64,000 nt of DNA from Microbispora sp. ZYX-F-249 (GCF_039649665.1 NZ_JBDJAW010000014.1:62001-126000); one strand, 5' to 3'; positions 15,425 through 23,914 are shown, numbered from the stretch's first letter. The notes: generated by a model not told the origin, from the letters alone. Program-made: numbers and translations.

Positions 15425-15513
15425 ACAGGGTGATTCGAGCCGATCCCCCCGATCGGATGCCCCCGGCCCACGCGGGGCGGCTCATCGGCCGCGGGCACGC
15501 CGTGACGGCGGGG

Positions 15514-16491
15514 TCACCAGCGGTGGTGCACCTGCGGACGGATCAGGTCGTCGTAGATCCCGCGGACCGCGTCGTGCGTCTCGGCCGGCAGAGCGGGGAA
15601 CCGCGCCGCCGCCGCGTTGGCCTCGGCCTGGTTCGGGTTGCGGGCGCCGGGGATCACGACGCTGACCCCGGGCTGGTCGATGATCCAGCGCAGCGCGAAC
15701 TGCGCCATCGTCATGCCCTCGGGCACCAGGTCGCGCAGCCGGTCGACCGCCTGGAGGCCGACGCCGTACTCGACGCCGGAGAAGGTCTCGCCGACGTCGA
15801 ACGCCTCGCCCTGACGGTTGAAGTTGCGGTGGTCGTCCTCGGCGAAGACCGTCTGCGGGCCGTACCTGCCCGACAGCAGGCCGCTGGCGAGCGGAACCCG
15901 GGCGATGATGCCCACACCGGCCTTCTCCGCGGCGGGCAGAACCTCGTCCAGCGGCTTCAGCCGGAAGGCGTTGAGGATGATCTGCACGGTGGCCACGCCG
16001 GGCCGCGCGATCGCGGTCAGCGCCTCGGACACCGTCTCCACGCTCACGCCGTACGCGGCGACGCGGCCCTCGGAGACCAGCGTGTCGAGCGCGTCGAAGA
16101 CCTCGTCGGTGTCGAAGACGGCGCTCGGCGGGCAGTGGAGCTGCACCAGGTCGAGCGTGTCGACGCCCAGGTTGGCGCGGGATCGGTCGGTCCAGGCGCG
16201 GAAATTGTCGAGGGTGTAGACGTCGGGCGTCTGCTGCACCCTGCGGCCCATCTTCGTGGCCACGGTCAGGCCGGGGCGCTCCTTCAGCAGCTTTCCGATG
16301 ATCTTCTCGCTGCGGCCGTCGCCGTACACGTCGGCCGTGTCGATGAAGGTGGTCCCGGCGTCGACCGCGGCGTCGAGCGTGGCCATGGCGTCCGCCTCGC
16401 TCACCTCGCCCCAGTCGGCCCCGAGCTGCCAGGCTCCCAGCCCGACGACGCCAACCTGCCTGCCCGTCCTGCCCAACACGCGCTGTTCCAT
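15514..16491 (-). CDS. Aldo/keto reductase
   Basis: A 325-residue NADP-dependent oxidoreductase with the AKR catalytic tetrad visible: Asp51 and Tyr56 (DTADVYGDG), Lys80 (VATKMG) and His119 (LVQLHCP). The C-terminal NADP-binding segment VSVVIPGARNPNQAEANAAA is present. The length is normal. It is transcribed toward an unrelated gene, the hydrolase at 16516 lies just upstream in the same orientation, and nothing links it to the carotenoid genes. Substrate unknown. No strong ribosome binding site precedes the ATG. Confidence 0.9.
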   Translation of the reverse strand: MEQRVLGRTGRQVGVVGLGAWQLGADWGEVSEADAMATLDAAVDAGTTFIDTADVYGDGRSEKIIGKLLKERPGLTVATKMGRRVQQTPDVYTLDNFRAWTDRSRANLGVDTLDLVQLHCPPSAVFDTDEVFDALDTLVSEGRVAAYGVSVETVSEALTAIARPGVATVQIILNAFRLKPLDEVLPAAEKAGVGIIARVPLASGLLSGRYGPQTVFAEDDHRNFNRQGEAFDVGETFSGVEYGVGLQAVDRLRDLVPEGMTMAQFALRWIIDQPGVSVVIPGARNPNQAEANAAAARFPALPAETHDAVRGIYDDLIRPQVHHRW

Positions 16492-16515
16492 GAGGTCAGA
16501 TCGTAGCGGGGCAGC

Positions 16516-17196
16516 TCAGGCGGGGGGTGCTCCACCCGCCAGGTAGCGCAGGAACCAGTCGCGGGCGAGCCGCGCCACCGTCTCCAGGGCGCCCGGCTCC
16601 TCGAACAGATGCGTGGCCCGGGGCACGATCTCCAGCTCCACCGGCGCGGTGATCGCCCGCATCGCCGTCCTGTTGAGGTCGAGCACGACGGAGTCGCGCT
16701 CCCCCACGATCAGCAGCGTCGGCTGGCGCACCGAGCGGAGCGCGTCCCCCGCGAGGTCGGGCCTGCCGCCCCTGGACACCACCGCCCCGACGCCGCCGGG
16801 CCGCGCCGCCGCGGCGACGAGCGCGGCGGCGGCGCCCGTGCTCGCGCCGAACAGCCCGACGGGCAGGCCACCGGGCAGGCCACCGGCGGCCTCGCCCCCG
16901 GGCAGCCGGTCGGCCAGCCCGCCCACCCGTTCCGCGAGCAGGCCGATGTCGAAGCGCAGGTGACCGGTGACGGCGTCGGCGCGCTCCTCCTCCATCGTGA
17001 GCAGGTCGGCCAGGACGGTGGCCAGCCCGGCCCGCTGCAGCTCCCCCGCGACGTAGCGGTTGCGCGGGCTGTGCCGGCCGCTGCCACTGCCGTGGGCGAA
17101 CAGCACCGCCCCCCTGGCCTCCCCGGGAACCACGACGTCCGCGTCGAGCACGACCCCGCCGACGGGGATCCGCACGCTGAGTCCGACTCCGCTCAT
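16516..17196 (-). CDS. Alpha/beta hydrolase (dienelactone-hydrolase-like)
   Basis: A 226-residue cytosolic hydrolase. The oxyanion segment VLFAHGSGSGRHSPRN, the nucleophile elbow GASTG (Ser119), VGERDSVV (acid) and ATHLFEEPG (His) form a Ser-Asp-His set. The ATG at 17196 follows a GGGGAGGG site. Proteins of this type often accompany phosphoribosyltransferase genes, but none is present here. A short in-frame repeat (GGLPGG) lies before the nucleophile. Substrate unknown. Confidence 0.84.
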   Translation of the reverse strand: MSGVGLSVRIPVGGVVLDADVVVPGEARGAVLFAHGSGSGRHSPRNRYVAGELQRAGLATVLADLLTMEEERADAVTGHLRFDIGLLAERVGGLADRLPGGEAAGGLPGGLPVGLFGASTGAAAALVAAAARPGGVGAVVSRGGRPDLAGDALRSVRQPTLLIVGERDSVVLDLNRTAMRAITAPVELEIVPRATHLFEEPGALETVARLARDWFLRYLAGGAPPA

Positions 17197-17344
17197 GACG
17201 CCCGCCCTCCCCGGCCGCGCCCGGCTGAGCTCCGCTGAGCTCCATGGAACTCCGCCGGCCTCGGCCGGCCTCCGTGGAACAACCGGGCGTACCCCTGGCC
17301 GGTCCCGGCAAACCGCGCGATCCGCCCGAGGGGAGCGGGCGGCG

Positions 17345-17854
17345 TCAGGAGCGGCGCGAGCGCAACGCCTTGAGCACGCGCACGCCGCCGTCACCCGGGC
17401 CGCTGTCCCCCGGGCCGCTGTCCCCCGGGCCCGTCTCTCCCGGGCCACTGTCGCCCGGGCCGCCGGCCCGACCCTCCACCAGGCGCCGGTACTCCTCCGA
17501 CTCCATCGGGCACAGCGCGATCCGGCCGTCCCGGTCGAACAGCAGCCCCCAGCCGTACTTCTTGGGCAGGGGCGAGGCCCGCAGGCAGGCCTGGGAGCGG
17601 GAGAAGAACTCCTTCCTGAGCTCCGCGCGCCGCTGTTGCGACAGGTCCCGCGGCGGCGGGTCCTGCCGGCGCAGCCAGGTCTCGAACAGCACGTCCTCCT
17701 GCGTCAGGCCGTACGGCGCGCCGGAGATCAGTTCGTACTGCAGGACGGCGACGGTCGGTCTGCCGCCCCTGGGCTTGGGCACCTCCGCGGCGTCCACCGG
17801 GCAGTCCTCGGCGACCGCGATGAGCGTCGAGTAGTAGTTGAGATCCTCGGCCAT
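17345..17854 (-). CDS. DUF6157 family protein with Gly-Asp-Ser-Gly-Pro repeat tail
   Basis: A 169-residue cytosolic protein of unknown function. The DUF6157 core spans about 1-130: NYYSTLIAVAEDCPVDAAEVP, GRPTVAVLQYELISGAPYGLTQEDVLF, REFFSRSQACLRASPLPKKYGWG and ALCPMESEEYRRLV match the family. After it comes a tail of GPGDS-type five-residue repeats (about 132-155) encoded by a 15-bp tandem repeat at about 17393-17465, then a basic end. The repeat tail is not part of the family and looks like a local expansion. Confidence 0.85.
   Translation of the reverse strand: MAEDLNYYSTLIAVAEDCPVDAAEVPKPRGGRPTVAVLQYELISGAPYGLTQEDVLFETWLRRQDPPPRDLSQQRRAELRKEFFSRSQACLRASPLPKKYGWGLLFDRDGRIALCPMESEEYRRLVEGRAGGPGDSGPGETGPGDSGPGDSGPGDGGVRVLKALRSRRS
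17393..17465 (-). repeat. 15-bp in-frame repeat in the DUF6157 gene
   Basis: About five 15-bp units of the type CCCGGGCCGCTGTCC, two of them adjacent and nearly identical, encoding repeated Gly-Pro-Gly-Asp-Ser. The period is the same as in the crtI minisatellite. Confidence 0.85.
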
Positions 17855-17904
17855 GGCTCCACTATGCCCCGCTCGACCGGCGGCCGGCCCGGGGACGGCC
17901 GGGG

Positions 17905-20061
17905 TCAGGAGCGCGCGCCGGATCTCGACGGCGGGCGCGGCTCCGGGATGAGGCGCACCCCCTCGGGCAGGCCGCACACCCGCACCGCGCCGCTGCCCTC
18001 CCGGGCCTCCAGGTCCACCCGCGTGCCCGCCAGCGGCATGCCGGAGATGCGCAGGTCCCCGAACCCCTCCGGCAGCACCGGCGCGATCCACACCTTGCCG
18101 CTCGGCACCCACGGGTCGATGCGCAGCAGGAGCCGTACGAGCTGGACCGGGGTGGCCGAGGCCCACGCCTGCGGCGAGCACGAGGTCGGGTACGGCACCG
18201 GCACGTCGAACTCCCCCCGGTCGAACCCGCAGAACAGCTCCGGCAGCCGGTCGCCGAAGGCGCGGGCGGCGTCGAGCAGCCCCATGGCGATGCGCTGGGC
18301 CTCCTCCACGAAGCCGTAGCGCATGAGCCCGGCCGCGGTGAGCGCGCTGTCGTGCGGCCAGACGGAGCCGTTGTGGTAGCTCATCGGGTTGTAGGCGCCC
18401 ATGTCGGAGGCGAGGGTGCGGACGCCGAAGCCGGTGAACATCCGCGGTGACAACAGATGCGCGGCCACGGCCGCCGCCTTGTCGCGGTCGACGATGCCCG
18501 ACCACAGGCAGTGCCCCATGTTGGAGGCGAGGGCGTCGATCGGGCGGCCCTCGTGGTCGAGCCCGACGGCGAAGTAACCGCGGTCGGGCAGCCAGAACCG
18601 CTCGTTGAACCGGGCGCGCAGCTCGGCGGCCCGGTCCCGGTAGCGCCGCTCGGTCTCGGTGTCGCCCGCCTCACGGGCGAAGTAGTGGCGGGCGACGTAG
18701 GCGGCGTAGACGTAGCCCTGCGCCTCCGCCAGGGCGACGGGCGGCCGGGCGATCACGCCGTCCGCGTAGTTGATGCCGTCGAAGGAGTCCTTCCAGCCCT
18801 GGTTGAGCAGGCCCTGGTCGGTCTTGCGCCGGTACCACAGGAACCCGTCCCGCATGCCGTACCGCTCGATCCACTCCAGCGCGGCGTCGGCGTGCGGGAG
18901 CAGCCGCTCGATCGACTCCCGGTGCAGGCCCCATCGGCGCAGCTCGCCGAGGAGGATCACGAACAGCGGGCTCGCGTCCACCGAGCCGTAGTAGGCGCGC
19001 CCGCCGGTCGTCGTGTCGTCCTGCCGGGCGCCGTACCTCAGCTCGTGCATGATCTTCCCCGGCTCCTCCTCGCTCAGCTGGTCGACCTTGGTGCCCTGCA
19101 GATCGGCCAGCCGGCACAGCGTGCCGTACGCCAGGTCGGGGTCGAGCGGCAGGGCCAGCCACGAGGTCAGCAAGGAGTCACGGCCGAACAGCGTCATGAA
19201 CCAGGGCGCCCCGGCGGCGACGGTGGGCGGCAGCTCGGGATGCTCGGGGTCGAACAGCCGCAGCGCGCCGAGGTCGTCGAAGGCCTGGCGCAAAATCCCC
19301 GCCAGGGAGACGTTGGTCGTCGTCACCTCGGGCAGGCGCCTGCGCCACTCGAACAACCGGCCCGCCCGCTCCGCCAGCGCGGGCGACAGCCGCTTCCCCG
19401 AATACCACGGCTCGGTCTCGGCCCCCTCGATGATCGGGTTGACCTGGACGTCGGCCGTCCACTCGCCGCGCGGCGGCACCACCGCGCGGAAGACCAGCAG
19501 GCGCGGGTTGACCACCGGCAGGATCGGGGTGCCGTCGGCCTTGGCCGCCACCCGCACCCCCCGGCCCTTGCTGATCGAGAACATGCGCAGCGACCGCTCC
19601 TCCGCCGCGGTCGTCACGTCGGCCACCCAGTGCACCCGGTGGGTCTTCACCTCGAACAGGTCGCACACGTCGGAGCCGACGTGCAGGGTCACCATGCAGC
19701 CGGCCGGCTCGTGGGACATGTTGCGGATGGTGATCTCCTCCGACAGCCCGCCGCCGACGTACCGGTCGCGCACGACCAGCAGCGTGCTCTCCGCCTGCCC
19801 CGGGCGGGGCGCCGCCCGGCCGACGAAGGTCGCGTGGTACGGCTCGCCCGCGAGGACCTGGAGCTCCTCGACCGGGCCGTCGTCGACGCGCAGCTCCCAC
19901 TGGGACAGCAGCCGGGTGTCGGCGTAGTAGATCCCCTGCGCCGACCCGGGCAGGATGTCGCCGTTGCGGGCCGATACGCAGAACGATCCCCCGGCCACGA
20001 GCGTCATGGCGCCCCCGCCGATGGCGCTGGGCTGTCCCTCGAACGTCCACCCGCTCGTCAT
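17905..20061 (-). CDS. Amylo-alpha-1,6-glucosidase / glycogen-debranching-like enzyme
   Basis: A 718-residue protein with an N-terminal beta-rich debranching-enzyme domain (about 10-210: GSFCVSARNGDILPG, YYADTRLLSQWELRV) and a C-terminal (alpha/alpha)6 glucosidase domain (about 250-680). GAPWFMTLFGRDSLLTSW, EEPGKIMHELRYG, GWKDSFDGI and NPMSYHNGSVWPHDSAL carry probable active-site acids. It would trim alpha-1,6 branches of glycogen or related glucans. ATG 20061 (GGGGTG upstream) is preferred over GTG 20070. No glycogen genes are adjacent, but a GH15 enzyme occurs at 40862. Confidence 0.88.
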   Translation of the reverse strand: MTSGWTFEGQPSAIGGGAMTLVAGGSFCVSARNGDILPGSAQGIYYADTRLLSQWELRVDDGPVEELQVLAGEPYHATFVGRAAPRPGQAESTLLVVRDRYVGGGLSEEITIRNMSHEPAGCMVTLHVGSDVCDLFEVKTHRVHWVADVTTAAEERSLRMFSISKGRGVRVAAKADGTPILPVVNPRLLVFRAVVPPRGEWTADVQVNPIIEGAETEPWYSGKRLSPALAERAGRLFEWRRRLPEVTTTNVSLAGILRQAFDDLGALRLFDPEHPELPPTVAAGAPWFMTLFGRDSLLTSWLALPLDPDLAYGTLCRLADLQGTKVDQLSEEEPGKIMHELRYGARQDDTTTGGRAYYGSVDASPLFVILLGELRRWGLHRESIERLLPHADAALEWIERYGMRDGFLWYRRKTDQGLLNQGWKDSFDGINYADGVIARPPVALAEAQGYVYAAYVARHYFAREAGDTETERRYRDRAAELRARFNERFWLPDRGYFAVGLDHEGRPIDALASNMGHCLWSGIVDRDKAAAVAAHLLSPRMFTGFGVRTLASDMGAYNPMSYHNGSVWPHDSALTAAGLMRYGFVEEAQRIAMGLLDAARAFGDRLPELFCGFDRGEFDVPVPYPTSCSPQAWASATPVQLVRLLLRIDPWVPSGKVWIAPVLPEGFGDLRISGMPLAGTRVDLEAREGSGAVRVCGLPEGVRLIPEPRPPSRSGARS

Positions 20062-20227
20062 GCCGATCACCCCGGCCCCGTCCCCGATCCCCGACGGTTG
20101 CCCTCATACCCGGAGACCCTGGCCGCTTTCGCCGCACTTTGAGTCTTATGTCCGTATTGGACGGCACGGTGGCTGGACCGGGGCGGCTTTACCGGCCCAT
20201 GACCCGGCGTTGCCTACCCTTCCCCCC

Positions 20228-20428
20228 GTGCGCACGTGGGTGAGTCCGGAAGGGCACGAGGTGGACCTGGTCGTCATCGAGGGCCGCCGGCTGCTGCGCG
20301 TCCGTCACCTGGGCTATCACGTGGGCTACTGCGCCTCCGTCGAGGAGGTGGCGGCCCACCTCGATCTCGCGGATCTGGTGGAGGTCGTCGACCTGCGCCG
20401 CGCCGCCAGGGCCCGCGCACACGGTTGA
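20228..20428 (+). CDS. Small conserved-looking hypothetical protein
   Basis: A 66-residue acidic-basic protein starting MRTWVSPEGHEVDLVVIEGRRLLRVRHLGYHVGYC and ending with a short helix (VEEVAAHLDLADLVEVVDL). I do not recognise a family. The third-position GC bias is in phase, a GTG start is available although its ribosome binding site is weak (CCCC upstream), and a hairpin follows the stop. It is divergent from the debranching enzyme. A real gene is likely but not certain. Confidence 0.55.
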   Translation: MRTWVSPEGHEVDLVVIEGRRLLRVRHLGYHVGYCASVEEVAAHLDLADLVEVVDLRRAARARAHG

Positions 20429-20454
20429 GGGGTGAGCCGGTCCGGCTCACCCCT
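20428..20454. terminator. Convergent-gene hairpin
   Basis: A 13-bp perfect inverted repeat (AGGGGTGAGCCGG) around a single base, between the small ORF and the minus-strand secreted protein. It can end both transcripts. Confidence 0.75.
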
Positions 20455-20493
20455 CCGTCGTGTCACCGCCCCGCCTCACGACGGCGCGGGCGC

Positions 20494-21222
20494 TCAGTCC
20501 CAGCCCGGCATGTTCCAGAAGTCGTCGGAGATGGGCGCCTTGGACTGGGCCTTGGCCTGGGCCTTGGGCTTGGCCTGGGGCTTGGCGGCCTTCGCCTTGC
20601 CCGGCTTCTGCATGCCCCAGCCCTGCATCTCGCGCACCCAGGCGCCGGCGTCCTCGTCGTCGGTCTTCCGGCTCGACGGCTTACGGGTGAAGTCGTTGCC
20701 GGACATCTTGGTGTACGTGGGCTGATTGGACGTGGGGTGCAGGAAGACGTCCTGAGGCGCCCCGCCGCCGTTGTTGCTCTTGCCGGTGGCGGGCATCGTG
20801 AACATGGAGCCGTTGGCCGGCTGCGTGCCGTTCGCCTGGTCGCCCGTCCGGGTGATCATCGGAATGTTCGGACCGGCCCCGGTCGGGCCGTCGCCGCGCT
20901 GGCCGCCGGCGCCCGCGCCGCCGTTCGCCTGCTCACCGGCCGCCGGCCGGTTGGCGGGACGGCCGTTCGCCGCCGGGCCGTTCGCCCGGTTCTCGGTCTG
21001 GTCGTCGGCCGGCATGAACGGGCCGACCTTCGCGCCCTTGTCCAGGATGTCCAGCGTCTTCGAGGCGACGAAGTCGGGCTCCTCCGGGTGGCTCATCGCC
21101 AGCGCGGCGATCTGCTTGCCGGGCGACAACGGCTCCTTGGCGGACAGCGGTGCCGGGTCGCCGGGCGCACCCGCGGGGCCCGAAAGAAGAGCGGCGGCGA
21201 GTACTGCAGTACATAGAGGCAT
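20494..21222 (-). CDS. Secreted low-complexity protein (paralogue A)
   Basis: A 242-residue exported protein of unknown function. The signal peptide MPLCTAVLAAALLSGPAG is nearly identical to that of the gene at 22504-23094. After it comes a helical stretch (about 28-75), an Asn/Gly/Ala-rich disordered part (NGPAANGRPANRPAAGEQANG), then PQDVFLHPTSNQPTY and a Lys/Ala repeat (KAKAAKPQAKPKAQAKAQSK) near the C-terminus. Its paralogue has DVFIQPVLASG in the corresponding place. GGGGG lies 8 nt before the ATG. The 5' flanking DNA is conserved with the paralogue. Confidence 0.72.
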   Translation of the reverse strand: MPLCTAVLAAALLSGPAGAPGDPAPLSAKEPLSPGKQIAALAMSHPEEPDFVASKTLDILDKGAKVGPFMPADDQTENRANGPAANGRPANRPAAGEQANGGAGAGGQRGDGPTGAGPNIPMITRTGDQANGTQPANGSMFTMPATGKSNNGGGAPQDVFLHPTSNQPTYTKMSGNDFTRKPSSRKTDDEDAGAWVREMQGWGMQKPGKAKAAKPQAKPKAQAKAQSKAPISDDFWNMPGWD

Positions 21223-21320
21223 GAGAATTTCCCCCGAAATCTGGTGGACGGTACAAGAACGAAGGTAAGCGCACGATGCCGGGCGATCACGGACCCGATG
21301 CTCAGTGTCCGGTCAAATAA
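21223..21320 (-). promoter_or_regulatory. Conserved upstream block, copy A
   Basis: Upstream of secreted paralogue A. Shared with the region upstream of paralogue B: TTGACCGGACA (minus strand, at 21306-21316), GTGATC about 20 bp downstream, and GCGCTTACC followed by TCGT.CT.GTACC nearer the gene. Spacing between the blocks differs by only 1 bp. TTGACC looks like a -35 element, but I see no canonical -10. Confidence 0.6.
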
Positions 21321-21526
21321 GAGGATCAGCCGCTTCAGGACATAGACCGCAGGTCACGCACTGTCCGCCGGCTACGAAAACACGCCGATCCGGATCACAA
21401 TAGCCGTCCACGATAAAACGTGAAATAAGACTGTATGTCCGTCGCGCGGCCGCCGGAATTCGCGGAATCCGCAGGCGAACCGCCTCCCCCCGGCGAGGCG
21501 GCAGAATCGGCCCCGTGAAATGGAAC

Positions 21527-21555
21527 GGGGGTGAGCCGCGGTGCGGCTCACCCCC
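21527..21555 (-). terminator. Terminator after the fasciclin gene
   Basis: GGGGGTGAGCCGC and its complement pair over a 3-base loop, about 30 bp beyond the stop of the fasciclin gene on the minus strand. The rest of 21321-21582 holds no gene that I can support. Confidence 0.78.
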
Positions 21556-21582
21556 ACAAGAGCGTCGCGGAGCGACGTACGG

Positions 21583-22245
21583 TCACCTCGGCATGAGGAC
21601 CTTGTCGACCGTGTAGACGGTGGCGTTGCTCGTCGCGATGTTCCCGCAGGACACCGCGGCGTCGTTGACCTTGAGGTTGGAGTCGGACCCGGAGACCGTG
21701 AGCTTGCGGCCCTCGAGGGAGGTGAGCTGGCCGTGCATGTCCGCCGGCGTCTTGCGTCCCTTCACCACGTGATAGGCCAGCAGGCCCCTGAGCGACTTGC
21801 GGTTCGACATCATCTGGTCGAGCTGGCTCTTGGGGATCTTGCTGAACGCTTCGTTCGTGGGCGCGAACACCGTGATGTCCTGGGCGGAGTTGAGCGTCTC
21901 GGCCAGTCCGGCCTTCTTCACCACGCGCGCCAGCGTGGACAGCGACGGGACGTCGGCGAGCGCGGTGCCGACCGGCACCTTGGCCAGTTCGGCGGGGCTG
22001 CCCTTGCCCGAGGCCGGCAGCGAGGAGCAGCCCGCGCCGACGGGCGTCCCGGAGACCGCCGGCGACGCCGACGGGCTCGGGCTGACGCTCTCACTCGCCT
22101 CCGGGCTGGGGGTCTCGGTGGTCATGTCCGTGGCGGTCTCGTTGGCCGCGACCGGAGCCGCGGTGTTGTCGCCCTGACTTCCGCAGGCCGCGGACATCGA
22201 GAGCGCCGCGGTCAGGGCGGCAAGGGCGAGCAGACGGGTATTCAT
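21583..22245 (-). CDS. Fasciclin-domain lipoprotein
   Basis: A 220-residue exported lipoprotein. The signal peptide ends in the lipobox SMSAAC (Cys near 21). A Thr/Ser/Pro-rich linker (about 24-75) is followed by one FAS1 domain (about 90-220): LSTLARVVKKAGLAETL, ITVFAPTNEAFSKIP, LLAYHVVKG and a C-terminal ATVYTVDKVLMP. FAS1 domains mediate adhesion at the cell surface, as in mycobacterial MPB70/MPB83. The ATG has AAGGAAG upstream. It sits between two paralogous secreted-protein genes but does not share their upstream block, so it has its own promoter. Confidence 0.9.
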   Translation of the reverse strand: MNTRLLALAALTAALSMSAACGSQGDNTAAPVAANETATDMTTETPSPEASESVSPSPSASPAVSGTPVGAGCSSLPASGKGSPAELAKVPVGTALADVPSLSTLARVVKKAGLAETLNSAQDITVFAPTNEAFSKIPKSQLDQMMSNRKSLRGLLAYHVVKGRKTPADMHGQLTSLEGRKLTVSGSDSNLKVNDAAVSCGNIATSNATVYTVDKVLMPR

Positions 22246-22414
22246 GATCGTGCTTCCTTAGTCGTGGAAAGGTCGTTGCTGGGTGGCGGGTCGGGTGCGT
22301 GACGAGACACGGAGCGAACGCACCGATCGGTCCCGGGACCGGACGCGGTGCGCGGCGTGCCACCCGCACGACCGCCCGCGCCTACCGACCCCCGCGGACG
22401 GCGACACCGGAAGA

Positions 22415-22449
22415 GCCCGCCACACCGGCGCAGCGCCGGTGTGGCGGGC
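22415..22449 (-). terminator. Terminator after secreted paralogue B
   Basis: A 16-bp perfect inverted repeat (GCCCGCCACACCGGCG) over a 3-base loop, about 55 bp past the stop of the gene at 22504-23094 on the minus strand. The remainder of 22246-22503 is empty apart from the fasciclin leader. Confidence 0.78.
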
Positions 22450-22503
22450 CGATCAGACGGGCCGCTCACACGGGCCTCTTCCGTCAGGCCGTCCGGGGCG
22501 GGC

Positions 22504-23094
22504 TCACCAGCCGCGCGGCGAATGGTGCCGGCCGGGGCGGTTGGCCGTCTTCTGGCGCGGCGCCTTCTGCTGCGCCGTCTTCTGCTGTCCCCTCGACTGC
22601 GGGTAGGCCCTGGTCGTCTGGACCCCCTGCACGGGGCGGAAGGTGAACGGCTTCGGCGCCTCGCCGGAAGCGAGGACGGGCTGGATGAAGACGTCGCGCG
22701 TCTTGGGATCGATCACCGGAACGAACTTGGTCGCGTTCTCCCCTCCGGCCGCCCTGTCGCCCGACGTCTGGGCGGGACTTCCGGCGTCCGTGCCGGAGGC
22801 TCCGGTCGCGCTCGAAGCGGCCGGCGATTCGGGAGCGCTGCCCTTGTCGTTCCGCCCGCCGTCCGTCCCGCTGGGAGCCATCCATGGCGGCGCCTGGGGG
22901 ATGGGGAACGGAAACTCCCCGGCCTGGGGCGCCATGCCGGGCAGCGACGTGGGTTGCGGCCGGCCCGTGGACGGCGTCGTGGCGTTGTTCTTGTCCGTGG
23001 TGGCCCTCGTTCCGGGCGGGGCCGGGTCCGGCGGCACGGCGGCCGGCCCCGACAGCAGGGCGGCGGCCAGCACAGCGGCTGTGCAGAGAGGCAT
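22504..23094 (-). CDS. Secreted low-complexity protein (paralogue B)
   Basis: A 196-residue exported protein, paralogue of the gene at 20494-21222. The signal peptide MPLCTAAVLAAALLSGPA is almost the same. The middle is Pro/Ser/Thr/Ala-rich and probably disordered; FVPVIDPKTRDVFIQPVLASG and a Gln/Lys-rich C-terminus (QQKTAQQKAPRQKTANRPG) follow. There are no cysteines beyond the signal peptide and no catalytic motif. GGGGGAG precedes the ATG. Function unknown; a cell-wall or sheath-associated structural role is possible given the neighbouring fasciclin protein. Confidence 0.7.
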   Translation of the reverse strand: MPLCTAAVLAAALLSGPAAVPPDPAPPGTRATTDKNNATTPSTGRPQPTSLPGMAPQAGEFPFPIPQAPPWMAPSGTDGGRNDKGSAPESPAASSATGASGTDAGSPAQTSGDRAAGGENATKFVPVIDPKTRDVFIQPVLASGEAPKPFTFRPVQGVQTTRAYPQSRGQQKTAQQKAPRQKTANRPGRHHSPRGW

Positions 23095-23190
23095 GAGACT
23101 CCCCCGAGGTCATGGATGGTACGAGCACGACGGTAAGCGCCGCACCGGGGAGTGATCACGCATCCGACGACCAATGTCCGGTCAAGCATG
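23095..23190 (-). promoter_or_regulatory. Conserved upstream block, copy B
   Basis: The counterpart of the block at 21223-21320. TTGACCGGACA (complement of 23175-23185), GTGATC and GCGCTTACCGTCGT.CTCGTACC are kept in the same order and spacing, while the DNA between them has diverged. That pattern suggests a preserved promoter or operator rather than simple recent duplication. Confidence 0.6.
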
Positions 23191-23285
23191 ATGATCGGGA
23201 GCTTCACCCGCAAAGATCCCATCGCACCCGCAAGCGCACGCCGCGCCGGGCCTGAAGCGCGGGGGTCCCGAGGAGCGCGGCAGGC

Positions 23286-23510
23286 TCAGTCCGGCAGCCT
23301 GACCTCGATCGGCACCACGATCGGCGGGCGCGGGGACGGGTGGGGCACCGGCCGATGCTCGAAGTGATGTTCCAGGGCGCGGCGGAGCCGATCCAGCGCC
23401 TCGTCGACCGTGTGCCCTTCGCACGCCACCTCGACCTGGACGCACCGCGCGCAGTACAGGCCACCGTCCCCGGGAGTGACGGTCGCGGTCAGCCGCACGG
23501 TCCGCCCCAT
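23286..23510 (-). CDS. HicB-like small protein
   Basis: A 74-residue protein with the partial RNase-H-like fold pattern of HicB antitoxins: MGRTVRLTATVTPGDGGLYCARCVQVEVACEGHTVDEALDRL, where the EGHTVDEALDRLRRAL helix is characteristic. Two cysteines (CARC) are unusual. No HicA-type toxin and no HicB DNA-binding tail is present, so it is probably a stand-alone HicB-domain protein rather than a toxin-antitoxin pair. The internal ATG at 23510 is preferred because homology begins there. Confidence 0.68.
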   Translation of the reverse strand: MGRTVRLTATVTPGDGGLYCARCVQVEVACEGHTVDEALDRLRRALEHHFEHRPVPHPSPRPPIVVPIEVRLPD

Positions 23511-23686
23511 GCTCCCACCGTGCACGGGAGTGCGCCGGGGCAATCCCGTCGCGAAGGCAACAAATCGGAGATCTCCCGCACCGGCTGCCGCTCGCGGGGC
23601 GGTTCACAGGGGAGCTTTGCCGAAATAAGAGCCGTTCGGGCGCGACGCCGGGAGGACGGCCCGTCTCCCCGGGTAGGGCCGGGCGT

Positions 23687-23914
23687 ATGAGTGAGAAAGA
23701 CAAGAAGGAGGAGCCGTCGGTGGGCGACGAGGTCTCCTGGAAGAGCCACGGCGGCACCGCGACCGGCAAGGTCGAAAAGAAGATCACCGAGCGCACCGAG
23801 GAGGCGGGGCGCACCGTGGCCGCCTCGCCCGAGGACCCGCAGTTCCTCGTACGCAGCGAGAAGAGCGGCGGGGCCGCGGTGCACAAGCCGTCGGCCCTGC
23901 ATCCCAAGGAGTGA
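23687..23914 (+). CDS. DUF2945 (hypervirulence-associated TUDOR-like) protein
   Basis: A 75-residue cytosolic protein of the DUF2945 family: VGDEVSWKSHGGTATGKVEKKITERTE forms the SH3/TUDOR-like barrel, followed by DPQFLVRSEKSGGAAVHKPSAL. The length is typical. The start is the ATG at 23687. A nucleic-acid-binding role is suggested for the fold but unproven. Monocistronic. Confidence 0.86.
   Translation: MSEKDKKEEPSVGDEVSWKSHGGTATGKVEKKITERTEEAGRTVAASPEDPQFLVRSEKSGGAAVHKPSALHPKE

Noticed and set aside
23286-23510. HicAB toxin-antitoxin system
   Set aside because: Only a HicB-like domain is present; no HicA-type dsRNA-binding toxin gene is adjacent on either strand.
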